Of a stretch of DNA of 5,817 bases, positions 1-4,908 are shown piece by piece. The DNA lies in contig JAATVR010000502.1 in the NCBI GenBank assembly GCA_014523665.1, positions 1 through 5,817 on the forward strand, written 5' to 3'. Positions within the stretch are counted from its first letter, which is position 1. Each line of letters begins with the position of its first letter. Under the pieces are notes generated by a model that made no database searches, had not been told where the DNA came from, and saw only the letters and a program-made list of their open reading frames with translations. Both the position numbers and the translations under genes were made by a program. Origin of the DNA: Nitrososphaerales archaeon TH526. Its GTDB lineage: Archaea > Thermoproteota > Nitrososphaeria > Nitrososphaerales > Nitrososphaeraceae.

Positions 1-98
1 ACATTGAACCTTACAATCGTTGTGCATTTAGGACATCGTCCCTCAACAGTCCTAGTCTTCCGTATCGGCTTATTCCTTGATTTTCTCCGACTACCCAA
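1..98 (-). CDS. Elf1-like zinc-ribbon transcription elongation factor, N-terminal fragment
   Basis: The minus-strand frame stays open from position 98 to the window edge and gives 32 residues. It begins MGSRRKSRNKPIRK if the TTG at 98-96 is the start, and continues to a CPKC zinc knuckle at residues 22-25. The basic MG-x-R-[RK]-KS-x2-KP tail followed by CxxC is the layout of eukaryotic and archaeal Elf1; yeast Elf1, as I recall it, begins MGKRKKSTRKPTKR and then has CxxC. Elf1 is a small factor that binds elongating RNA polymerase, with the basic tail near DNA and a four-cysteine zinc ribbon. The second CxxC should lie beyond the window. No ATG or GTG exists in frame between the upstream stop and residue 1, and a TATA box lies 23-32 bases before the TTG, so a leaderless TTG start is the best choice. 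The family call is by eye on 32 residues; another basic zinc-ribbon protein is possible. Confidence 0.55.
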   Translation of the reverse strand, partial: MGSRRKSRNKPIRKTRTVEGRCPKCTTIVRFN

Positions 99-120
99 TT
101 TGTAAAAATAGAGATATACC

Positions 121-130
121 TATTTATAAA
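121..130 (-). promoter_or_regulatory. TATA box of the Elf1-like gene (leaderless type)
   Basis: The minus strand reads TTTATAAATA here, a near-consensus archaeal TATA box. Its centre is about 28 bases upstream of the TTG at 98, so transcription should begin at or within a few bases of that codon. No Shine-Dalgarno sequence lies between the box and the TTG, which fits a leaderless mRNA. The rest of the 84-base spacer (99-182) holds only a weak 6-bp inverted repeat. Confidence 0.6.
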
Positions 131-182
131 CCTGGCCAAACAGACTACTGGTCAGACACAAATAGTCTAGCTATTTCCATCC

Positions 183-377
183 TTAAGCAATCTGATGCCT
201 CTTTTTTCTATGTATGGTAATGATACCTAAACTCAGAAAGCCGGCGCCAATAGCTAAAATCAGAAAATCTGCAGGGATCAAAAGAGACCAAGCCTCGTTA
301 ATCATCCCAGCCAAAAGAAACAACACTGATAAGAAAATCAGAGCAATACCCGTTATTGTCTCACCATTGACTTCCAT
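183..377 (-). CDS. small two-helix membrane protein, unknown function
   Basis: This encodes 64 residues that I do not recognise as a named family. Two hydrophobic stretches, about residues 9-26 and 33-56, are joined by a short polar turn (NEAWS), so a helical hairpin in the cytoplasmic membrane is expected. The basic end HRKKRHQ at residues 56-62 suggests, by the positive-inside rule, that the C-terminus and probably the N-terminus face the cytoplasm. The ATG at 377 is the only ATG between the upstream in-frame stop (389-387) and the first helix. A TATA box 24-31 bases upstream supports both the start and the gene's reality. It has its own promoter between leuB and the Elf1-like gene, so it is probably monocistronic. 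No signal peptide cleavage site, cysteine pair or catalytic motif is visible. Confidence 0.7.
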   Translation of the reverse strand: MEVNGETITGIALIFLSVLFLLAGMINEAWSLLIPADFLILAIGAGFLSLGIITIHRKKRHQIA

Positions 378-400
378 TATGATGAATTAACAAACCTCCG

Positions 401-408
401 ACTTATAT
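401..408 (-). promoter_or_regulatory. TATA box of the small membrane protein gene (leaderless type)
   Basis: The minus strand reads TATATAAG at -31 to -24 relative to the ATG at 377, the spacing expected when transcription starts at the initiation codon itself. A GGAGG at 399-395 lies between box and start, but 17 bases from the ATG, too far to act as a normal ribosome binding site, and it would be upstream of the predicted transcript start. A perfect 10-bp palindrome, TGAATATTCA, lies at 440-449, about 40 bases upstream of the box. Confidence 0.6.
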
Positions 409-490
409 ACAAATCCTTCACAGCGTCAGTTAGTGCTGTTGAATATTCAGTATTGACGAATTCGAGTTCTAAGCAAACAGCCTCTGACAA

Positions 491-1501
491 TTATTTAGCA
501 TAAAGATAAGAGACGACATTCCCTGTGAACTCTCTTGTTGTAAGAGTACCGCCCAAATCTTTTGTCTTCCTATTTTCAATCAACATTCGCAATATAGCAT
601 CTTCTATCCTATCTCCCTCTAATATTGCTTGTCTGTCGTTATGTTCAGTACCTAACCATTGAAGCATCATTTTGGTCGAGAGCAAGATGGAAGTAGGATT
701 AGAAACATTCTTACCTTGTATATCAAAAGCTGCTCCGTGAACAGGTTCGAACACCCCAAAATTGTTTCCGATATTTGCCGCCGGGCCCATGCCTAGTCCT
801 CCTACTACTTGTGCAGCCTCGTCTGATATGATGTCGCCAAAGAGGTTCGACGTTACAATTACGTCGAAATCCTGAGGATTCCGAATAAGATTCATCGCAC
901 ATGCATCTACGTACATCTCTTCGAACTGAATGTCACGATATAATGAAGCGATTTCGGAGCATATTTTCCTGAACATTCCGTCACTTTTCTTTAATACGTT
1001 AGCCTTGTGAACTAGGCTGACCTTTCTCTGTCTGTTTCTTATTTCGGCCAGTTTGAAGCCATATTGAGATATTCTTTTAATTGCTTTTTTGCTGGTCCGT
1101 CTAAGGGAAATAACGGTTTCTTCGTCTGACCAAAATTCCCAACCAAGATATAGATCTTCAGTATTCTCCCTTACCACCACCAAATCGACATCGTTATGAA
1201 GAGAATTTGTGTTAGGATATGCCTTTACAGGTCTTATATTTGCATACAGGTCGAAAAGCTGTCGAATTACTAGAATTACATCAGCAGCACTCTCACCGAC
1301 CGGTCCCTTCAAACATGCATCCGATTTGCGGATAGCTGATAGTGTGAAGTCAGGTAAAGCGTTATTGTACCTGGTAAGAGCACCATCACCTGCTTCTACG
1401 TGAACTAAGGAAAACTTCACAGATGAATTGTCATTTATTGCGTCTAAGGTGCAGGTTGCCGAGTCGACTAATTCTGGTCCTATTCCATCGCCTCTAAGCA
1501 T
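491..1501 (-). CDS. leuB: 3-isopropylmalate dehydrogenase-like (isocitrate/isopropylmalate dehydrogenase family)
   Basis: The likely role is NAD-dependent oxidative decarboxylation of 3-isopropylmalate in leucine synthesis, in the cytoplasm. The given start is the first ATG (336 residues). Family landmarks, numbered from it, are GDGIGPE at 4-10, substrate arginines R80, R90 and R111, Y118 in RENTEDLY, K166, metal-binding D199, D223 and D227, and the nucleotide motif EPVHGAAFDIQGK at 252-264. Asp260 and Ile261 fit NAD rather than NADP. By-eye alignment places I76/L77 where isopropylmalate enzymes have a hydrophobic pair that contacts the isopropyl group; isocitrate dehydrogenases have polar residues and homoisocitrate dehydrogenase an arginine there. 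The ilvBN neighbours agree. Starting at 1501 removes part of the first beta-strand; in-frame codons upstream encode RYNIA, so the real start is probably ACG at 1522 (343 residues). Homoisocitrate or NAD-isocitrate dehydrogenase remain possible. Confidence 0.85.
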   Translation of the reverse strand: MLRGDGIGPELVDSATCTLDAINDNSSVKFSLVHVEAGDGALTRYNNALPDFTLSAIRKSDACLKGPVGESAADVILVIRQLFDLYANIRPVKAYPNTNSLHNDVDLVVVRENTEDLYLGWEFWSDEETVISLRRTSKKAIKRISQYGFKLAEIRNRQRKVSLVHKANVLKKSDGMFRKICSEIASLYRDIQFEEMYVDACAMNLIRNPQDFDVIVTSNLFGDIISDEAAQVVGGLGMGPAANIGNNFGVFEPVHGAAFDIQGKNVSNPTSILLSTKMMLQWLGTEHNDRQAILEGDRIEDAILRMLIENRKTKDLGGTLTTREFTGNVVSYLYAK

Positions 1502-1519
1502 GGCTATATTGTATCGAGT

Positions 1520-1536
1520 CGTTTCAACGCACCTTC
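1520..1536 (-). promoter_or_regulatory. putative leuB ribosome binding site followed by an ACG start
   Basis: The minus strand reads GAAGGTG (1536-1530), seven bases (cgttgaa), then ACG (1522-1520), in frame with leuB. The sequence and spacing are those of a proper archaeal ribosome binding site. Read from this ACG the protein begins (M)TRYNIAMLRGDGIGPE, the usual beginning of the family. An in-frame TGA at 1537-1535 excludes any start further upstream, and no ATG, GTG or TTG lies in frame before 1501. The first ATG is 28 bases from GAAGGTG, too far for it. ACG may be a real near-cognate start, or an ATG altered by one transition or read error. Confidence 0.5.
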
Positions 1537-1610
1537 ACTGTAAGGTAAAGAGTTCTGGATACCAATTGCATTTGGGAAGTGTTGATTCTTCTCAATGAGC
1601 TTTCAAAGGC

Positions 1611-1619
1611 TATATTTTT
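1611..1619 (-). promoter_or_regulatory. possible TATA box for leuB
   Basis: The minus strand reads AAAAATATA, preceded by an A-rich stretch that could serve as a TFB recognition element. Transcription would start near 1590 and give a leader of about 70 bases before the leuB ribosome binding site. The 153-base spacer between ilvN and leuB (1502-1654) is otherwise empty, long for this operon-like layout, which makes a separate leuB promoter reasonable. Such AT-rich strings are common, so the call is weak. Confidence 0.3.
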
Positions 1620-1654
1620 CGATTTCGCCAATTTGAACCATAGCGATTTGAGGA

Positions 1655-2179
1655 CTAAGCTGCTCCCCTGGGCAATGCAGAGACTCCAGTACGTGCAAGT
1701 TGAACAATGCCAAAATCTGATACCAAATTCCGAAACGCGTCAATCTTGCTAGGGGTGCCAGTTATCTCAACCGTTAGGGTAAGTTTGTCTATGTCTAGTA
1801 TTTTACCACGAAAAACGGAAGCAAGATTAGTGATCTCTGCCCTAGAAGTTGGATCCTGAGCATTCATCTTTATGAGCGCTAATTCCCTGTAGACAGTATT
1901 AGCTCTATCCAATACTTTTACTTCGACTACATCTATGAGTTTTCCAAGTTGTTTCACAAGTTGATCCAATGTGCGATCATCACTTCTAGTGGTGATGGTC
2001 ATTCTTGACAGGTCGGCTGACTCGCTGTAGCCTACTGTAATACTTTCTATATTAAAATTCCTAGCCCTAAACAAATTTGTGACTCTAAAGAGAACTCCTG
2101 GCTTGTCCTCAACTAGTGCAGATAAAATATAAACATCGTCTGAAGTCTTTTTTTCTGGAACGTATCCGATCTGACTCAT
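1655..2179 (-). CDS. ilvN: acetohydroxyacid synthase small (regulatory) subunit
   Basis: This is the regulatory partner of the large subunit encoded just upstream. It stimulates the catalytic subunit and carries valine feedback inhibition in the family. The 174 residues comprise an N-terminal ACT domain at about 17-90 (ILSALVEDKPGVL, then RNFNIESITVG and SRMTI) and the usual C-terminal domain at about 97-172 (REL-ALIKM, FRGKILDI, ARTGVSALPRG). Gly28 and Asn43 correspond to Gly14 and Asn29 of E. coli IlvH, residues needed for valine binding, so feedback sensitivity is likely (inference). The N-terminus has about 15 extra residues compared with IlvH; length is otherwise normal. The start at 2179 is set by GAGGTG 10 bases upstream, which overlaps the ilvB stop. 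Symbols ilvN and ilvH are used interchangeably for archaeal members. Confidence 0.95.
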   Translation of the reverse strand: MSQIGYVPEKKTSDDVYILSALVEDKPGVLFRVTNLFRARNFNIESITVGYSESADLSRMTITTRSDDRTLDQLVKQLGKLIDVVEVKVLDRANTVYRELALIKMNAQDPTSRAEITNLASVFRGKILDIDKLTLTVEITGTPSKIDAFRNLVSDFGIVQLARTGVSALPRGAA

Positions 2180-2189
2180 CTATGCATAA

Positions 2190-2195
2190 CACCTC
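2190..2195 (-). promoter_or_regulatory. ilvN ribosome binding site overlapping the ilvB stop codon
   Basis: GAGGTG on the minus strand shares its first two bases with the TGA stop of ilvB (2196-2194) and lies 10 bases before the ilvN ATG at 2179. It is a strong complement of the archaeal 16S rRNA 3' end. Overlap with the stop implies that ribosomes finishing ilvB can re-initiate on ilvN, which would help keep the subunits in balance. Another ATG at 2187-2185 is out of frame and too close to the site to be used. Confidence 0.75.
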
Positions 2196-3882
2196 AGGAG
2201 CCAATAATCATATCCTTCAGACCTGTACCAGGTGCCACAAAAGGATAAACATCTTCCTCTGGATCAATCGGAATGTCTATTACGGTGGCTATATTACTCT
2301 TTAGTGCCGATCTAATTGCAGTATCTAATTCCAAAAGTGATTGTACCTTTATCCCCTGAGCACCGTAAGCATCAGCAATCTTAGTGTAATCAGGGCAATT
2401 GTGAAGATGAACACCCTCATACCTTCGATTATAGAATGTTCTCTGCCATTGGGCCACCATTCCGAGCATGTAGTTGTTCAACAAGATAACTATGACTGGC
2501 AGGTTTTCTAATACCGATACGGCAAGAGAATTTTCACTCATATTAAATGATCCATCGCCAGCGATATCTACAACAGGAACGTTTTGTCGCGCCGCCTTGG
2601 CACCGATGGCGGCAGGAAACCCAAATCCCATAGTCCCAAGCCCAGTGGAGCTGAAGAAAGTTCCTGGAGATATGACATCGAAATGAAGCGACGTCCACAT
2701 TTGACATTGTCCCACCTCTGTTGTAACAATAGCATTATTGGGAAGCACCTGTCTCAGCTTCTTGAGCACTTTCCTGGCCGTAATATCTCTAGGGTAATCC
2801 TTGATGCTTTCAGTATAGTAATCTACAAGCTCCTTCCTTCTCGTCAGCCAAGGGTTTTCCGCACTTTTTTTGACCATTTTCTTATTCAAAATTTTGATCA
2901 TCGTTTTCATAGATGATTTAACGTCTCCGATTATGGCAATATCAACAGATTTGTTCTTGCCAATTTCAGCAGGATCAATTTCCATATGAATTATACTCAT
3001 ACCTTTACCAAATTCATCAAATCTTCCAACCGATCTATCAGAAAATCTTGCCCCAATTGCCAAAATACAATCTGCTTCTAATATGATCTTGTTTGCTTCC
3101 GCATGCCCGTGCATTCCTATGGGTCCCATCGCTAAAGGGTGATTTTCAGGAAATGACCCCTTTCCCTTGAATGTTGTAACTACAGGAGCCAATAATAATT
3201 CTGCAAGAACTTCCAATTCTGAAAATGCCCCTGCCAGGATTACACCGCCCCCTGACATAATTATAGGGCGTTGAGCCGCCAATAATAGTTCAATAGCTTT
3301 TCCGATGGTAGAAAGATCGCTCTCAATAGCTGGATTATATCCTCTCACCTTTATGAAATCAGGAAACTGTATGTCCTGTGAATCCTGTTGAACGTCCTTT
3401 GGAATGTCGATTAGGACTGGACCCGGCCTTCCACTTTCAGCAATATAAAATCCCTTCTTTACGGTTTCGGGTATCTCGATAGCTTTTCTGGGCTGAAATG
3501 TATATTTTGTGCATGGGTTTGCTATTCCAATTATGTCTGTTTCCTGGAATGCGTCCTTTCCTATCATTTCTAAAGGAACTTGACCAGTGACTGCAACCAT
3601 AGGCGAAGAGTCTGCGTAAGCAGTTGCAATACCGGTTATCAAATTTGTCGCGCCAGGCCCTGACGTTGCGAAACACACACCAGCCTTCCTTTTTATTCTA
3701 GCATATCCGTCTGCCATATGAGCCGCCGATTGTTCATGTCTGACAAGAATGTGTCGAATCTTTGCATCCACCAATGCATCATAGATGGGAAGGTTTGCAC
3801 CACCTGGAAGACCAAATACAAAATCGACTCCTTCTTTTTCCAGAGACCTCATGAGGGCCTCTGCTCCTTTCATCCTAGTCAT
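2194..3882 (-). CDS. ilvB: acetohydroxyacid (acetolactate) synthase large, catalytic subunit
   Basis: This ThDP-, FAD- and Mg-dependent enzyme condenses two pyruvates to 2-acetolactate, or pyruvate with 2-oxobutyrate, the first common step of branched-chain amino acid synthesis. Its 562 residues are full length. Visible landmarks are the N-terminal ThDP-binding domain with FGLPGGANLPIYDAL and catalytic Glu50 (RHEQSAAHMADGYAR), SGPGATN at 74-80, and DAFQETDIIGI at 110-120. A central FAD-associated domain spans about 190-340. The C-terminal domain carries the Mg-ThDP motif GDGSFNMSE at 442-450, ending at Asn469/Asn470. MLGMVAQWQ at 472-480 with Trp479 is typical of true acetohydroxyacid synthases rather than catabolic ones. 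The start at 3882 is preferred over Met4 at 3873 because a G-rich ribosome binding-like site lies 9 bases before it, and an in-frame stop at 3930-3928 with no ATG, GTG or TTG between limits extension. It is followed by ilvN after 14 bases. Confidence 0.97.
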   Translation of the reverse strand: MTRMKGAEALMRSLEKEGVDFVFGLPGGANLPIYDALVDAKIRHILVRHEQSAAHMADGYARIKRKAGVCFATSGPGATNLITGIATAYADSSPMVAVTGQVPLEMIGKDAFQETDIIGIANPCTKYTFQPRKAIEIPETVKKGFYIAESGRPGPVLIDIPKDVQQDSQDIQFPDFIKVRGYNPAIESDLSTIGKAIELLLAAQRPIIMSGGGVILAGAFSELEVLAELLLAPVVTTFKGKGSFPENHPLAMGPIGMHGHAEANKIILEADCILAIGARFSDRSVGRFDEFGKGMSIIHMEIDPAEIGKNKSVDIAIIGDVKSSMKTMIKILNKKMVKKSAENPWLTRRKELVDYYTESIKDYPRDITARKVLKKLRQVLPNNAIVTTEVGQCQMWTSLHFDVISPGTFFSSTGLGTMGFGFPAAIGAKAARQNVPVVDIAGDGSFNMSENSLAVSVLENLPVIVILLNNYMLGMVAQWQRTFYNRRYEGVHLHNCPDYTKIADAYGAQGIKVQSLLELDTAIRSALKSNIATVIDIPIDPEEDVYPFVAPGTGLKDMIIGS

Positions 3883-3891
3883 AATATACCC

Positions 3892-3900
3892 ATCCCCCCA
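3892..3900 (-). promoter_or_regulatory. G-rich ribosome binding-like site of ilvB
   Basis: TGGGGGGAT on the minus strand matches six of nine positions of GGAGGTGAT and ends 9 bases before the ATG at 3882. A further GGTGG lies just upstream at 3905-3901. The match is imperfect, but spacing favours 3882 over the internal Met codon at 3873. The ATG at 3893 inside this tract is out of frame. Confidence 0.4.
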
Positions 3901-3953
3901 CCACCTAACAGAATAAACTGAACAAAATTATCTATCTTCGTTATCTTTCTCAC

Positions 3954-3970
3954 ATCATGCAAGCATGGAT
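3954..3970. repeat. short dyad in the ilvB leader (CATGC-AA-GCATG core)
   Basis: CATGC at 3956-3960 and GCATG at 3963-3967 are exact inverted copies two bases apart, with flanking AT and AT arms matching if G3968 is bulged. A two-base loop cannot form an RNA hairpin well, so a protein-binding operator is the more sensible reading. It lies about 30-45 bases after the predicted ilvB transcript start. A looser AT-rich palindrome (12 of 16 positions symmetric) lies at 3981-3996. Either could be chance. Confidence 0.25.
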
Positions 3971-4019
3971 TCCTCAATAACATATTTCAAATTATGTAAA
4001 TGACCAAAGGCTAGTTATA

Positions 4020-4027
4020 ATTTATAA
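4020..4027 (-). promoter_or_regulatory. TATA box of the ilvBN operon
   Basis: TTATAAAT on the minus strand, preceded by AATAACAC, is a near-consensus archaeal TATA box. It is the best one in the 175-base spacer between the aldolase-like gene and ilvB. Transcription should start near 3999, which gives a leader of roughly 115 bases before the ilvB ATG, long for an archaeon. A weaker box, GTTTATTC at 3918-3911, would give a very short leader instead, so the true start needs mapping. Confidence 0.55.
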
Positions 4028-4032
4028 GTGTT

Positions 4033-4049
4033 ATTCTAAAGCCCAGAAT
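4033..4049. repeat. dyad upstream of the ilvB TATA box, possible regulator site
   Basis: ATTCT at 4033-4037 and AGAAT at 4045-4049 form an exact inverted repeat with a 7-base spacer, centred about 17 bases upstream of the TATA box. That is where archaeal activators, including Lrp/AsnC-type proteins that often control amino acid genes, tend to bind. It also starts a few bases after the aldolase stop, but no T-run follows on the transcribed strand, so a terminator is less likely. Five-base arms can occur by chance. Confidence 0.3.
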
Positions 4050-4057
4050 CAAACAAT

Positions 4058-4870
4058 TCACTTCTGAAGTTCGCTTGCTATATTCGAATTACCTGGCTCA
4101 TGAACGAAAATACTATATGCAGCGCCTACATCAAGACCCTCATGTACAATCGATCTAACTGCCTTAATCATTGAGACTGGAGTTTTTGATTGCCAAATAT
4201 TTCTACCCATGTCTACCCCGGATGCCCCAGATGAAATTGCATCATGTGCTAGCTTCAGGGCATCTTTTTCATCGAGTTTCTTACCACCTGCAATAACCAA
4301 AGGAACAGGACAGGACCTCACTACTGTATCGAAATCGTTGCAATAATAGGTCTTCACAATATGAGCCCCAAACTCAGCAGCAATTCTACAGGCTAATCCC
4401 AAATATCTTGAGTCACGAGTCATTTCTCTTCCCACAGCTGTCACCGCAAGAATTGGTATGCCATATCTTTCGCCTTCGTCGACCAATCTTGCTAAATTCA
4501 TTAATGTTTGGTGTTCATATCTGCTTCCGATGAATACTGATACAGCAAGACAACTTGCGTTGAGCCTGATGGCGTCTTCAATACTCGCGATTACTTCCTC
4601 CTTGGAAAGATCCTCTCCAATTATGCTACTTCCTCCAGAGACCCTTAGAACGACTGGAACGCACGATTCAGGGCGGACGCATGTTCTTAGAATGCCTCTA
4701 GTCAACATGATTGAATCAGCGAACGGCAACAAGGGGCTGATAACTTCTCGAGGTGATTCTAGACCTTCGGTTGGGCCTAAAAAATAGCCATGATCTACTG
4801 CGAGCATAACACATCGACCATCTTCGTGACCCATTATTTGAGATAATCTGTTTCTTATTCCCCAATTCAT
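4058..4870 (-). CDS. LsrF/DhnA-family class I aldolase or thiolase
   Basis: This is a TIM-barrel Schiff-base enzyme of 270 residues. It resembles E. coli LsrF through most of its length: NWGIRNRLSQI at 2-12, MLAVDHGYFLGPT at 22-34, MLTRGILR at 55-62, FIGSRYEHQ at 113-121, IVKTYY at 171-176, GGKKL at 195-199 and GASGVDMGRNIWQS at 215-228. Lys173 sits at the Schiff-base lysine, with Asp26/His27 in the active-site loop. LsrF transfers an acetyl unit from a phosphorylated 2,4-dione to CoA in autoinducer-2 breakdown; related archaeal proteins act as fructose-bisphosphate aldolase or in aromatic amino acid synthesis. It lacks the 28-residue N-terminal extension of LsrF and has about 10 extra C-terminal residues. 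No lsr transporter or kinase is nearby. It follows the dehydrogenase gene by 38 bases with no promoter between, so a shared substrate pathway is likely. The substrate is unknown. Confidence 0.85.
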   Translation of the reverse strand: MNWGIRNRLSQIMGHEDGRCVMLAVDHGYFLGPTEGLESPREVISPLLPFADSIMLTRGILRTCVRPESCVPVVLRVSGGSSIIGEDLSKEEVIASIEDAIRLNASCLAVSVFIGSRYEHQTLMNLARLVDEGERYGIPILAVTAVGREMTRDSRYLGLACRIAAEFGAHIVKTYYCNDFDTVVRSCPVPLVIAGGKKLDEKDALKLAHDAISSGASGVDMGRNIWQSKTPVSMIKAVRSIVHEGLDVGAAYSIFVHEPGNSNIASELQK

Positions 4871-4908
4871 AATTCTTCTAGCTTAGACAAGACGACTGAT
4901 AGTCCCTA

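Noticed and set aside
142..168. Inverted repeat AGACTA-N15-TAGTCT after the small membrane gene, possible terminator
   Set aside because: Only six base pairs, a 15-base loop and no following T-run on the transcribed strand; archaeal terminators are mainly T-rich, so there is no support.
424..458. CGTCA-N25-TGACG inverted repeat between leuB and the membrane protein gene
   Set aside because: Five-base arms with a long loop are expected by chance; only the internal perfect palindrome at 440-449 was kept, as part of a low-interest note.
1502..1540. Frameshift explanation for the leuB N-terminus using GTG 1538, GTG 1532 or TTG 1527
   Set aside because: These codons lie in other frames that hit stops before or near 1501, and the in-frame codons RYNIA already match the family, so no indel is needed to explain the strand.
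2474..2916. Two overlapping plus-strand frames opposite ilvB
   Set aside because: Low-complexity antisense translations with no family resemblance; the opposite strand encodes conserved ilvB domains.
3437..3676. 79-codon minus-strand frame inside ilvB
   Set aside because: It is another frame of the ilvB coding strand; the ilvB protein is complete and conserved across this stretch.
4458..4787. 109-codon plus-strand frame opposite the LsrF-like gene
   Set aside because: Antisense shadow; the opposing reading frame carries the conserved aldolase motifs.
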